From Turbatrix aceti (taxonomy: Eukaryota; Nematoda; Chromadorea; Rhabditida; Panagrolaimidae), in contig OZ017769.1 of the NCBI GenBank assembly GCA_963969345.1, forward strand, positions 8,311,725 through 8,375,724: a stretch of 64,000 bases of DNA, in the 5' to 3' direction. Each line of letters opens with the position of its first letter. The stretch's first letter is position 1. Below the pieces are notes generated by a model, which saw nothing but the letters and a program-made list of their open reading frames with translations, was not told the DNA's origin and did no database searches. Below, in pieces: positions 12,030 to 23,677 of the stretch. Position numbers and translations under genes: made by a program.

Positions 12030-13918
12030 TGAGCCCGACTACGGCGGAATCGATTCGTGAAGATGTTTCGCCTTCTTTGAATTCTACGACGACGGAAAAC
12101 GACCCGCAATGCGACCCGAACGAACCCAAATTCCCCGTCCTTCCCAACGGCCGACTTGTGCTGCTCGAATCCGACGAAGAAAGCTCCACGCTGACGGCAA
12201 ATGTCACATGCTTCGACGGATACGAGCCTTCTGCGTCGACGGTCTCTGTTGAGTGCCGGGGACTTGGATACCGGCCCCTCACGGTTGTGCACTGCGTTCC
12301 CAAATCCCTGACATCGAGGGCCACCGTTCTTTCGACCGTGCGTGAGGTGGCTGCAGGTTGCAGGCCGTCCAACTTTGCCGTCCAGCGGGGACGCGTCGTC
12401 TTACCTGGTGTACGTTATCCCGTGAAGTGATGTTTTTCTATTGTACTATTTTTTTGAAAGTTCCAGGGCGCAAATGTGACAATCTATCACGCCGGCGCTG
12501 TTGCCACGCTCATCTGTGACCCTGGCACGGTGCCGAACGGGGGGTTGATCTGGTCTGTCTGCGCGGACAATGGCACTTGGATGCCGCCGAAGATGGGTTG
12601 TCATGATATTGACGGAATGGCACCGACTACTTCTCCGGCACCGGGACTGGAATGCTATCCGATTCCTAAGGTTGACGGTGGAGCGGTGAGTTTTCTCACG
12701 AACGAAAGCAAAATTTTGATAGCGAAAAGCACCTAAAAAAATAAAATTTTTCTTTAATTGTGTCGTTTTGTTTCATTCGAATGAATTTTGTAAAAAAAGG
12801 GGCAAAAGCCGAAAAAAACTAATTTGAACTTTTTTTTTTAATTTTTGATTCAGAATTTTTTATTAAAGTCTTAATCGAAAATTAAAATGCTAAATTTTTG
12901 TTAGGAAACAGGAGTGGGAGCGGAGCGAACGAATATTTTTCAAACGAACAAAAATTTTTTTTATTTAAAAACTTGTTCTAACAATTCGTATTTTCACTGA
13001 AAAACGCATCTTTTCAGATCGCCTACAGCGAGTACTACAGAGGAAACGGCCCCTACGGCGACCGCTCTACCGCTACGCTAGTCTGCGACCTCGGCAGGCT
13101 CCTGGACGGTGCAGCACTGGTTTCATGCCACAACGGCACCTGGCAACCGGCCATGGGCCATTGCAAGCCGGTTGAAGGCACAGGCACGGCCTCGACTTCT
13201 TCTGCGGCCGGAGGCTCGTTTGCTGCCCCAATGAGGCCGATGGCAGCGTTGATCCGATGTCCGCCGCTGAGGACGACTTCGCTCATCAGCACGCTGGAAT
13301 TCGACGAGCCCCCACTCGCGGATGGTCTCTACCCCAACGGGACGACTGTCCGTCTTATCTGCCTCGACGATCAGGCTGTGATCCACGGAGGAGCATCTTT
13401 GTCAGTCTGCACCGCTGGAATGTGGCAGCCGGTTATCGGGGAGTGCGAGGTCGATGACAGCGCTCCTCCAGCGACTGTTACGTCTTCCAGGCCGGGAATC
13501 GGCAGCTGCCAACCGCTGGAAACGCCGTTGAGGGGAAGGGTAGGTTTTTTTCCGTTTCCTCACGCACGTGGGGCAAAATGATGTCACCTGCCTGCCAAAA
13601 AGCAACTTTTGGCTGATAAGATATTTATTAAAACATGAGTTACGCTTCTGCGAACAGGCAAACAGATTTATAATAACTTTAGTCCCTGCCATAAAAGTAC
13701 AAGATAAATACATAACTTATATTTTTTAGATTTCGTACATCCAATCCGGCGCGGAAGGCGGCTACGAGATCGGCACAACCGCGATTCTCAACTGCGACAT
13801 CGGCTACGCTGTCTCCGGCAACGCAGTTCTCTCCTGCATCTCTTCTGACCTCTGGGCACCGGCCGCCGGCTTCGGCCATTGCGTCGCCAACGAAGACCTC
13901 GTCAAGCGGGCGCGTTGA
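12030..13918 (+). CDS. Second sushi-domain block (five CCP modules), probable alternative 3' part of the upstream sushi gene
   Basis: Exons 12030-12409, 12467-12685, 13018-13539 and 13730-13918. Five sushi modules are present: the first runs CDPNEPKF to VVHC, the last CQPLETPL to GFGHC, ending KRAR before the stop at 13916. The first exon enters after TTTTTTGCAG in phase 1 and no in-frame ATG exists upstream or early in it, and no signal peptide is found. It therefore cannot be a free-standing gene as read. The terminal phase of exon 3 of the upstream gene (ending at 11427) matches, so splicing 11427 to 12030 would bypass the exon with the stop and give a longer protein with fourteen modules. 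A separate gene with an unseen first exon is the alternative. Confidence 0.7.
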
Positions 13919-14217
13919 AAAATTCAGAAATTTTATTTACCTTCGCTTGAAGTCACATGTATTTATTTATTATTTTTTGACAACGGAATCAGCGACCGGA
14001 CCGAAATGTACAAATGTTCACCTGATTTATGCAATATTGTTTGTTTTATTAAAAATTTGACGATACAAGTTCCGGGAGGCATTTTGGGGACTAAAAAGTC
14101 GTCGCCTGATTAGCCGGGGCCACAATCGCATCTGATTTTTCGGATTTCTTGAAAATTGTATCCAGGCCGTAAAATTTTAAAAATGCTCGTCGGATCGTTG
14201 TGCTGCAAAATTTTTTA

Positions 14218-15033
14218 CTAAATATTTTCAATTCTTGCAAGAACTTTTTTTTCGTCAACCAACCTGATAATCAAAAAAGTGATATGATAAGAAGCGTAAT
14301 GGAGGTGTGATACGGTCTCTGTGACCCTCATGAGCACAAAGTATCGTTCATCAGTTACGATAAACACAAAATATATCAGGCACTCGAGGCAGTACAAAGC
14401 GGTCGTAACCACCGACTGAAAAAGCAACTTGTGCTCCGACTTTTTTGCGTGAATAACATGACTGCGTGTAAAACATCTCAAATGCCAAAGCAGCACTGTC
14501 AAAATCACAATTCCAAAACTCGCTACCGCGCAGGTGGCGTTGATTGCCAGGATGAGTTTTGCGTTTCCGCAGTCGTCGTCGATGTGGATTAAACAGGAAT
14601 CTGCGAGCCATTGAAATCCCAACGAAATGACCAAAAGTCCAGCATTGATCCCGACAGCCGCCCAGAGTGTCCAATACTTGGTGTGCCATTCCCAGATCAG
14701 AATACTCGTCACTCGATCCAGGGAAAGAACAATATTCCACGGGCCCTGGTAGAAAATTAGAAAATTATACGTCGAAGAGTAAATTTGACGTAAAGTGTAC
14801 GCGCGGACGCTAAACCACCTGAACAGGACCTCGTTGATCAACGCAAGCACTGATATGAGTTCAAAAGTGATCGTAGCGACGAGGAAGGTGATAAAGTAGG
14901 AAGTTCGCATGTTGTGGCCGTTTTTGGCGACTTTGACGACAATTACGGGCAAAAGAAGGGTTGATACGACCACTGTCAGGATCAGAGCGGCCAGCCAGCA
15001 CGCGTTGAGGATAAATGCCGTCCATTGGTCCAT
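14218..15033 (-). CDS. Serpentine-type seven-transmembrane receptor
   Basis: Single exon, 271 residues, no introns. Seven hydrophobic helices can be placed at about residues 8-34, 44-68, 90-112, 122-142, 158-182, 206-228 and 240-258. The segment IVLSLDRVTSIL at the end of helix 3 sits where the DRY motif lies in rhodopsin-like receptors. Helix 6 carries FQSVVTTALYCLECLIYFVF, reminiscent of nematode Srg/Srv-type chemoreceptors. Likely a plasma-membrane chemosensory G-protein-coupled receptor; ligand unknown. Family placement is by general pattern only. The ATG at 15033 is the first in frame after a stop. It is convergent with the sushi locus (299 bp between stop codons). Confidence 0.75.
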   Translation of the reverse strand: MDQWTAFILNACWLAALILTVVVSTLLLPVIVVKVAKNGHNMRTSYFITFLVATITFELISVLALINEVLFRWFSVRAYTLRQIYSSTYNFLIFYQGPWNIVLSLDRVTSILIWEWHTKYWTLWAAVGINAGLLVISLGFQWLADSCLIHIDDDCGNAKLILAINATCAVASFGIVILTVLLWHLRCFTRSHVIHAKKSEHKLLFQSVVTTALYCLECLIYFVFIVTDERYFVLMRVTETVSHLHYASYHITFLIIRLVDEKKVLARIENI

Positions 15034-16931
15034 CGATGGTCTTTTTAAAGCATTTGAGAGTTAACAAACTACCTTGAAGTGCGGGTGGCACGGGTGGAAG
15101 GGGTACCGGCATCTCGCCTCACCTGTACGGCTACCTGTGCACTTTGTAGTCTCTAACCTCCCTTGCAGGTGCTTCAAATGTCAAATAAGGCCCCCTAGGG
15201 GTTTTTAGAAAAGTGAAAGGTTCATCAAAAGCAAAAATTATTTTTGTCTTTTTTTTAGAGTTTTAAAAAAAAATGGCCTGAGGGCATAAAATTGTTTTTT
15301 TTCCGTTTTTCCGCATGCAAACAAGCACCAACACCCATCGGATAAGATCGAATCAGGTCGTCGATCATGCACAAATCCAAATCAACGAACGAGCCAATTG
15401 TTTGTTTTTGTCTGAGAAGAAAAAAAGAAAAATGCTCATCGCCCTCAGGTGTTCACCTTTGTCGCACAAATAACAACGAATGAGCTGTGTTCCCGATCGT
15501 GTTCGTTCCTGTTCCTATTCCTTGTCACGTTAAATTTATGTCATTTTGACTGATGCCGGCCAACATTACACTTTTTTTGAGCAAAAAACAAAGATAGTGC
15601 AGAAAACAGAGACGCCCGGACAACGCTAAAAACGTTGTTCATTCATAACCTTAATTTTTTTTGGCTCCGTCAAATCCACTTTGCAGGGCAAAAATTCATG
15701 TAAGCCGCCGCCCACCCGCCTGCGTTGTGCCGTGCCATTCATCAAGCGCCGTCTGATTGCATGCGTCCTCGGTCGGGCTAACAGACATTTCGGTCATTCT
15801 TATTTTTTTTCTGTCCGAATTGCCACCTTTTCCCTGGAGGTTTCGAGTTTGTGAAAAAATGCGAGACATCGATGTCCGTTGCGTTTCGGCATTTTACGAC
15901 CCAAAAAACCAAGAGAAACGCTCATTGTTGCCGTGCCGGAAGTCGGCAATTTTTTATTCACTTTTCCTCGGTGCCAGTTACGATATCGGATAATGATTGG
16001 TGTACTATGGTCCCGAGTGGAAAATTACACAATTGGTAATTTTCCAGTCAAGACCTGGTTTTTATGTTTTTACTTTGCTCGTAAAAAAAGGTATATTTTT
16101 ATAATATTTTTTGACCAAGGAAGTAATTTTCGAAATCCCACAGTTTTATTTATGTGTATATAAAATATTTTCGGCTCCTGATTGCCTATTCACGAGTTTG
16201 TGTTAACCCTCCAGGTGCCATCGTTAACATCGGTTAACGACCCCCTTGAGAACAGAATGGGGTGTGGCTTATCATGGTTATGGAGCTAATCGTTGATCTA
16301 CATGCAGTTAAATACCTGGAAATTCGCCAAGGCTAATATTAGAGCCTATGCACCTTCGGACTTCTGCAAGCGACTTTCTAGCTCGCTAATGGGGTTATTG
16401 AGAAACATTAAATTAAATATTATACCCTTGGTTATGCCACTTTAGTACATCGTGCACAAAAAGTGATGTTATTATCGTTAACAGTGTCGTTACGGTATCG
16501 TACCTATTTGGAAAATCAAAAACCTTTCTTTCTTTCTTCGTTTCTTCGTTAACGTGTTTGTTGAAGAATCTTGATGCCTAGACCTAAAAATGTCTGGTTG
16601 CGCTGTCTTATTATTTTTTGTTTTCTTTTTTGTTGTGTCTTGGTCGTCGAGTCGAATAAGTCAGTGTTTACCCAACTTTGGCAGGTGTACATAAACAAGC
16701 TGTGAACTTCCCACGAACGGAAGTCGTGTGCCGTGACTATTATACTTTAAGGGGGGGGCCCAGCCCGCCTCGGTGAAATATGAAATATATCTCCCAACTA
16801 AGAAGCCAAAGTTCCATGCATACCTGTGTATCAGAATTGTCGTGACACCCTGTTGTTCTTACGACAGCATAATAATGCGCATGCGCGCTTGTTTACGGCA
16901 GCGGCGGTGGCGGCGGTGTGCCACACGCGAA

Positions 16932-17298
16932 CAGGGTGGCGAAGAGGGGATTCCCATGGGAGTCCCATGGGAAATATCCCGGGAATTATCCCGGGATTCC
17001 CATCTATCACGGGATAATTCCCCGCGGAATTTTGAAAATGCGCGATCCCGCCTAAAATATCACCGTTATTTTACGCAGGAGCGTGCTTTTTTCTTTCAAA
17101 TTAGGTAAATGATTTTATTTTCATTGTTAATTTTATTACATTAATAAAATAAGTGTGTTTTCGGATATCTTTTTTGTATAAACATGTACTTTTTTAAGTG
17201 TACCAAAAAATACCCCCGGGGACTCCCATGGGACTCCCATGGGAATCCCATGGGATAATTCCCCTATTTCTAATTCCCATGGGAGTTTCGCCACCCTG
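16932..17298. mobile_element. Non-autonomous hAT-like transposon (MITE), 367 bp
   Basis: Terminal inverted repeats of 12 bp are perfect: CAGGGTGGCGAA at the left end and its reverse complement at 17287-17298. Both ends are bordered by the 8-bp direct repeat CACGCGAA (16924-16931 and 17299-17306), the target-site duplication length of hAT transposons, and the CAGGG...CCCTG ends also fit hAT. The subterminal zones repeat TCCCATGGGA and CCCGGG palindromes several times, typical of transposase-binding subterminal repeats. No transposase frame is present, so it would need a source in trans. The exact TSD suggests a recent insertion. Confidence 0.85.
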
Positions 17299-18354
17299 CA
17301 CGCGAACAAAGCCCGTAATCGCCCCCTGATTACTGGCGCAACGCAACGTTTGTGTTTTTTATCCATTGTTGCCTCCTCCTCCTCCTTCCCCGGGGGCTAC
17401 ACATACATTTTATTCTGCCCGGTGCCGTCATGCATGCTGCGCGTGAGTCAAGTTGCCCAACAATGGGGATTATCCATCGTTCGATGAATCCGAGTCAGTC
17501 AGGTTTTTAGAAAAAATCCCGACTGAAGACTGCTAACATAAAATTAGATAAATAGATAAAAAAAATTTTAGCGGATTTTTTGGGCTGTAAAAAATCACAG
17601 ATGCTCTTGGGAAAATTCTTGATGCTTGCTCTTTGCCGAGCAGAGTTGAGTTTTTATGGTCCTTGGAGAGAAAAAAAAAACAACACAACCGACAGGACAG
17701 GCTAAAAGCTAATGAAGAAGCCCTAATTAACGAGGAAATAAATGGCTGCTGCCGATATAATCGGGCTTTCTTTGCCCTTTAGTTCTCCCTGTCTGCCCAA
17801 TGTGTTCGCGGTTGTGTAAAAATCTCTGTTAATGAGCCGCCGGCCGCTATCATTAAAGCCACAGCCACGGCCAGTCACGGCAGACGTTGTTTCTTTCTGA
17901 CTGCCAAAAAGCCAAGCCAAGCCGGACGCCGGACTTCCCCAGCCCCCCTTTCTTTTCCTGAGCTTCTTTTCGTGTTTGGCCTTTTTTATGCCCCTGACTG
18001 CTGTGAATATTTATTTATTATTTGACTGACTCGAAGAAGCACATCTCAAAAAATTCAAAATTCACTCTGAAAAAGTTGTTTCGGGAGACTCCGTTCTCCG
18101 TTGCGCTCGGGGCAATTGGGTCATTAAAATAAATGTGTTCCAGCCTGGCGAGCCGAGAGTCATGTAAGGGCACTGTCCTACTGTTCGCACCAGCTCCTGC
18201 GTCACTTTGTAGCCTTTGTTTGGCCGCTCCAGACAAAGAAAGACCAGTCATTTCGTGCTGGGGGTGGCTACGATCGTTTTCGTTTTTGTTTTCGAATGCG
18301 TAGTCGTTTCCTGTTCGTGTCTGGCGATTAGTCACCTCTTGCCACGGCATTTCA

Positions 18355-18403
18355 GTGTATTGTATTGTATTGTATTGTATTGTATTGTATTGTATTGTAT
18401 TGT
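18355..18403. repeat. Pentanucleotide microsatellite (TGTAT)n
   Basis: About nine to ten uninterrupted copies of a five-base unit. It creates spurious open frames reading MYCIVLYCIVLYC in two frames; these are not genes. Confidence 0.95.
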
Positions 18404-19643
18404 GCCATGTCAGTCAGTCATCAACTTTTAAAAACTTTTCACGTTATAACGCACTTTTTTTGTTGCTCTTCCGACGTGCTAATTTGTATTCACCGGGGGC
18501 AGCCAACGGCATGCCGTTGGCCGCCCTATGCCCTTTGCCAGGGCTTTTGCTGGCTGTCGACGCCCCCTGCAGGGAGTTTTCGGTCGACTCATTCGCCAGT
18601 CTTGGGCCAAGGTAAGTGCAACGCAATTACTCGCCTAACCGAATAAATACATTTTTTAGAATTTTTTTTTCAAAGGCTGGGCTTTTTTTCAACTTTTTTT
18701 TGTCCGGAACCAAAAACTAATAACCAAAAAAAAAAGTTTCGGCTCAGTCTGAGACTAGAGACAACTTTTGATTAGAGCCAAGCCTCAGGGCTTCCTGGAT
18801 GCCACTCAAAAAATCTTGGCACCCCTTCCTTGTTCCCGTATGCAAGAAGATTAGGGAGGGGATCCAGGAGGGGCTTACAGGTTTTCAAACTTGCTGAAGT
18901 GGCCCCCTGTGACGAAAGCTGCATTCCAGGGGAAAGTGCTGAGGGTTAGGTCGGTACCGCCTCCGGCATGTTTTTTTTTTCATTTTTTTCTGCCCTCCAA
19001 GCCCCAAGAAAAGATTTAGCTGACCGGGGGAGAATTAATCTAGCCTCCTCGTGACAGGTGAAGCTTGTGCTTGTCTACCTACCTATCTACTTACCTGTCC
19101 GCAGGCAACCAATCAGCCGGAAAAAACAAAACAGAAGCGAGTTCGGGTTACTCATTTCTGTAATAATTGCCCTCCTCCTCCTCGTAGGCTTGAAAAGGAG
19201 GCATCATTTCCGGGGGCTTATCCAATTGTGCAGCACTCCCCGGTGACTTGCAGAGCTCCTGTAGGGGAGTTTAATCGAAAACGACACTCGTCGAAGAAAG
19301 CAACCGCGGAATTCTGTTTTTCGGGGTGAATGACGATTGCTACCCCAGTTTTTCTCCATTCAGCTTTTTCACAGACGTGTGGACCGTACGGATCACTGAA
19401 TAAGCACCGGGGAATCCGGGTGGCTTTAAAAAACGTCCAACGCGGTCCATTTTGCCCTGTGGTCGGCTCTATCCACGTTTTCCCTGTCTTCTAAAAATAA
19501 ATATCTGCGTGTTATCCCCTTTTCTACGCACAACAATAATCATGCATACCGCGTCGTTGTTTTTTTATCCCCACCCCTGTTGCGTCATCTGTCCGGGTCG
19601 AGGAGTACTTCAGGGTTTCTGAACACCCCTCTTTTTTTCAGAC

Positions 19644-20146
19644 ATGTCAGCCACGGCTACCGCTCGCAACACGCCCCGGCCAAAGGCCGGCAAATCGCCC
19701 CGGACACTGGTCAAATGCTCGATGACGACCGCGAAGGCGCTCGTCTTCCTCACCACCTTCTTGCTCGTCATGCTCTTCACCGCGCTGTTCAGGCTCGCGG
19801 AGGCTAATTCGCCGCTTCGGCCGTTCTTCCTGCTTGGCGTCATCTGTTCCTGCATTCTTGCATGCGTCTTCGCGACCCTTTTTGGGTCGTATGACTGTTC
19901 GAGGACTTCGGTCGAGCTCCGACGTTCACGGGAACTCGTCGTCTTCAGTGTCAAGCTTCCGCTTGAGAAACACGCTACGAGGGACCAGATGCTCTATCTT
20001 GAGGCTAACAAGGACATGGTTATGGTGAGTTGTCTTGTAAAAAAAATTCAAATTTTTTTGATGACAAAAAAATTTTTGAAAAAAAATATAATAAAATTTT
20101 TGACAAAAGAATAACAAAATTTTTGTAAAAAAAAATTTTTTTTTTT

Positions 20147-20191
<45 letters not shown>

Positions 20192-20498
20192 TGGAGAAAA
20201 AAACTTTTTTTGGAAAAAAAACATCTTTTGAATTAAAAAACATTTTAGGAAAAATTTAAAAAAAAATTTAAAAAATCTGGAAAAGATCTATAAATAAATT
20301 TTTGATAAAAATTTTTTTTAGGAATACCGTCCACCTCTATGCAAAGACAACGAGATCGTAATCATGCCCGGGAGCTGTCCGCCGTCCTACGAGTCTTTGT
20401 ACGCGGCCGCGGCTGGCAATACAAGCACGGCGCCCTTCCCGCCCCGAAGCGAGTCTCACCACGACGACGAGGTCGTCGACATCCATGACATCATCTAG
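19644..20498 (+). CDS. Small protein with two membrane segments and a PPSY motif; function unknown
   Basis: Exons 19644-20024 and 20322-20498, 185 residues. The first exon has a basic Ser/Thr/Pro N-terminus, then helices at about residues 28-52 (AKALVFLTTFLLVMLF) and 58-80 (FFLLGVICSCILACVFATLF), then a basic stretch. Exon 2 encodes a soluble tail with two Cys, the motif PPSYESLY, and an acidic C-terminus. PPxY-type motifs recruit WW-domain proteins such as NEDD4-family ligases, which would suit an endocytosed membrane protein; this is inference. I do not recognise the family. TTTTTTTCAG|ACATG before the start fits a trans-splice acceptor. The intron includes a 39-base A run. Confidence 0.75.
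20149..20187. repeat. Poly(A) tract in an intron
   Basis: An uninterrupted run of 39 A within the intron of the two-TM protein gene. Length is likely unreliable in short-read assemblies. Confidence 0.9.
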
Positions 20499-20707
20499 GC
20501 CTCGGCCCTCTCACCTTTTTACGGGTTTTCGTTTTTCCTCAGAACTGTTTTTTTTTCAAAAAAATATAATATTAAATAAAAGCCAGAAATATAGATCGCT
20601 ACTCGGCGTAGTTACGATCATCACAAAAAAAAACAACCATAAATAACCAATCAACAAAGCTGCCTTCGCAGCCCGCGTGCGTACCAGAGCTGATATAACT
20701 TACGAAA

Positions 20708-21743
20708 TTACGATATACGACCCGAAACGTACTCATCGGGAATACGGAACTCGAATGAACCCGTGCCTGCGGCCTGGGCGAGATGGCCGGCAGTCGGGAT
20801 GATATTCCACCTCAGGCTGAGCGTCACGTTGTTGCCCTTGAGGCCCTGGCCGTCGTCGAGGAAGTGGTACTTGGCAGGCACAAATTGCTCATTCAGCACG
20901 ACCCGTTCGCTCCGGTGGATGATGCTGTCCCAGAGCACGATCTGATTCACGGCCTAAAATTAAATACAATAAATACAAAAAATTATATCATAATAAAAGC
21001 CGAAGAAATAAACAAAGGAAACGCACATTTTGGGGCGTTTTATACTCCGCGACGAGGTACATGAAAAGCTGCTTGACGTTCCAGTTGAAGACGGGAGACA
21101 CATCGGCGCTGATGCTGAACGAAACCAGAGCGTGATCGTGTCGACCGACCGAGCGACTGAAAAATAATGGAGTTACGAATGAAAAATTAGGCTCAAATGC
21201 GATCGACGGAAAACGAATACGATCGGAAATTTAGGTATAAAAATTGTACATTATCGACGTTTGAAAATTACGATCAAAAATTTTGGGCCAAAATTACAAA
21301 ACTTTAGGCCAAAAATGTAAAAACTGTCAGTTTGAAAAAAAAATGTGACATGAGTTGAATAAAAAAACTGTCAGCAATTGACATAAAACGATTACGATAG
21401 AAAATTTAGGCGCAACTGTCAGTATTTCTCAAAACACGTGTTACGATACTAAATTTAGGCTAGAAAACCGTTTGTGAACTACTTGAAAAAATTACGATCG
21501 AAAAATTTTCGTCGGTGTACCGTAGCCCGTTAACAATCGTTTTAAAACCATTACTATCGAAATTTGTCCGATTTACTGCAAAAAATAACGTTCAACTTAC
21601 ACTCGAGCGTTGTCAACGCTGATAGACACAGGGGCAGTGCGATTGGCGTTAATAGTTGACAGGAAGATGGCCACCGTCACGAAGGCCATGCACGTGAGCG
21701 TGAACGAGAAAATGGCGCTCAAACGCGCCCAAATCGAGTGCAT
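20708..21743 (-). CDS. spcs-3: Signal peptidase complex subunit 3 (SPC22/23)
   Basis: Exons 21601-21743, 21027-21156 and 20708-20953 give 172 residues, close to the usual 180. Accessory subunit of the ER signal peptidase. It starts MHSIWARLSAIFSF, followed by one N-terminal membrane helix, then a lumenal domain. Family landmarks are the segment FNWNVKQLF, then NQIVLWD, KYHFLDDGQGLKGN and NVTLSLRWNIIP. All three exon phases fit. The start lies 158 nt downstream of the stop of the isomerase gene on the same strand, with the acceptor CCAATTTAG five bases before the ATG, which suggests the second gene of an operon. Intron 1 carries several copies of an ATTACGATCGAAAATTTAGG-like motif. Confidence 0.92.
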
Positions 21744-21760
21744 CGTGCCTAAATTGGTAA
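21744..21760 (-). promoter_or_regulatory. Probable trans-splice acceptor of SPC22/23 mRNA
   Basis: On the minus strand the sequence reads ACCAATTTAG|GCACG immediately before the ATG at 21743. The gap to the upstream same-strand stop codon (21902) is about 150 bp, in the range of nematode operon spacers resolved by spliced-leader addition. Confidence 0.55.
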
Positions 21761-21901
21761 ATTTTTAGTCGTCAAAGTTTAAAAACTGAAAATAAGAGAT
21801 ATACAGGTATTTTAGGCGATCAAACGCCTTTGCAAATTCCACAATCGATTTCAAGCAGTTTATGTCGTGACTCGGGAGCGAAAATCACCAGATACGGGTG
21901 C

Positions 21902-22620
21902 TCATATGAGTCGTATAATTTCAGGGATTTTATGGGAAGAGAGATCTGAGAGGTTCTCCCACCATCTCGCCATCCACCGGGATTCGTACAGTAAACGAAA
22001 CCAGGGAGAAAAAACTTCCGGTTGGGATTCAATATTGGCACTCAGCGTTTTGTAGTCAACAAAGTCGACGGATGAGACTTCGTCCGGATTGACGGCGAGT
22101 GGACCGTCGTAGTCCCGGATGACGAGGACGTAATCGAGCTCGTGCTCCCGCCAGTGCGCGTCGGACGGCGCCTCGTAGATGAACCGGCCGACGAGTTCGA
22201 GATCCTCGAGTCGACAGTGATTCGGCGAAATGCCGAGTTCGTGCTCCAGCTTGCGTCGGGCAGCGCGGCGGATGCCAATGTGGTCACGGGCTTCCATCTC
22301 GTCGGCGACGTAGAGCGGATGCGAACAACACGCATTCGTCCACCGATTCGGGAAGGTTATTTTCGACGGGGATCTTCGCTGCAGGAGCATCTCGCCGATG
22401 GGGTTGAAAATGAGCACGCTAAATGCTCGGTGCAGGGTCGCTGAAGGGGAAGAAACAGTTTTTCAGTCAAAATAGGTAAAAAAGATGTAAACTAACCAGT
22501 ATCCTGTTTGTGGCAATCCTTCTTGCTCACAGGCCCCAGCGGACGGTCCTGGGCATCGACGGCTATGCAGGCTTCTTTGAGATACTCCAGCTGAGAAACG
22601 GACACGTTGCCGTGCAGCAT
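21902..22620 (-). CDS. idi-1: Isopentenyl-diphosphate delta-isomerase, type I
   Basis: Exons 22497-22620 and 21902-22440, 220 residues. Interconverts isopentenyl and dimethylallyl diphosphate in the mevalonate pathway, supplying dolichol, ubiquinone and prenyl groups. Visible landmarks: LHRAFSVLIFN, LLLQRRS-type LLQRRSPSKITFP, the active-site Cys in TNACCSHPL, the Nudix-type region with RKLEHELGI, the catalytic glutamate segment WREHELDYVLVI, and the C-terminal SPWFRLL...WWENL. The start at 22620 gives a short N-terminus without a clear mitochondrial or peroxisomal signal; the acceptor CCCTCAG at about 22661 could allow an upstream extension. It appears to be the first gene of a pair with the SPC22/23 gene. 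Confidence 0.92.
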
Positions 22621-23677
22621 GGGAGCCAGGGCTTTGATTGAGCGCGTTGAAGGGAGCCTGAGGGATGGAAAACAATTTTATCATACCAATTTACAGCCCG
22701 AAGAATAGTAAAATACAAAACCAATCCAAAAACTGCATTTACGACAAAAATAAGCATAATAAAAACAAATTTCATAAAAAAACTCACTTCATAATTATCT
22801 ATGCTGTGTTTGTGTTTAAAACAGGAAATGCAAGTATCGTAAAAAAACTGGCAAATGTCAAATAAAATCACAAAGAAAGCGAATAAGATATCCGCATCAA
22901 CAGAAGTCTGTGAACGTCGTCTTCGTAGTGATGACGAGGCACAAGTCACGCACTTCTAGCACGGCTAACTTTGTAATTCACACAAAACCTTGGCAAAGCG
23001 TGACAAGTCGCTCCATGGAAACGCGCCCTTTTCGCGCCTATTCGCTGGAAATTCATCTGCATGTTGCACGCCTGTCACAAAATGTGTGCATTTTTATGCT
23101 TCGTTTTTTTGCCGATTTCAATCTGGTGTGCTTTCGAGCGTTTTATATTTCTCTTACCACTTTGTATTTTTTTGTGACTGCTCAGTTTTTGTCTGTGAAC
23201 TTTGTGATTAAAAGTGTCGTGGGAATATTGCTCTAAAAATGGGAAATGGTCGAAGAATGGGTAAACAGATGTTTTTTCTTTTTTGTGTAACCATAAATTT
23301 TTCATGTGCAATTGAAATCCTGTTTCAATGACAATTTTCTGTGCTCAGTGTTTCCTGGTGCACTCTGAGGTACCCGCGAGGCGTTAATCCTGTTTACCCA
23401 AGACCCACCCCACCCGGGAGGCCTTTTTCGCCACCTTTCTTCCTCCCGCGATAGCCGTTGTCATTGTTGTCTGCATCCCCACGTTTTTCTCTTTTCCAGC
23501 TTTTGTCTGTCCAATCAATCGCCCGCGTGCATGTAATACTCGTTTTTCTAATAATTTGCAGACTGGAGTGCGTGCCTGGCGTGAAGGATTTTTGTCAAGG
23601 ATCTCTTTGACGTCAGCTCGACTTTTAAAAACGGGTTAAAATTATTTCAACGCTCTTAAAATATTTTTTTTTCAGAA
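22621..23677. other. Divergent promoter region between isomerase and dephospho-CoA kinase genes
   Basis: About 1 kb between divergently transcribed genes. AT-rich near the isomerase, more GC-rich from 23340 to 23640. No gene seen; TTTTTTTTTCAG at about 23675 is a likely acceptor just before the kinase ATG. Confidence 0.55.

Larger units (their letters stand above)
15034..19643. other. Long intergenic region with mobile-element and simple repeats
   Basis: About 4.6 kb without a supportable gene. It holds a hAT-like element (16932-17298) and an (ATTGT)n microsatellite (18355-18403), described separately. Short open frames here lack splice-consistent extensions or recognisable domains. TTTTTTTCAG just before 19640 is a probable acceptor for the next gene. 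Confidence 0.6.

Noticed and set aside
18355..18646. Open frames of 86-93 codons over the TGTAT repeat
   Set aside because: The coding potential comes from the microsatellite itself.
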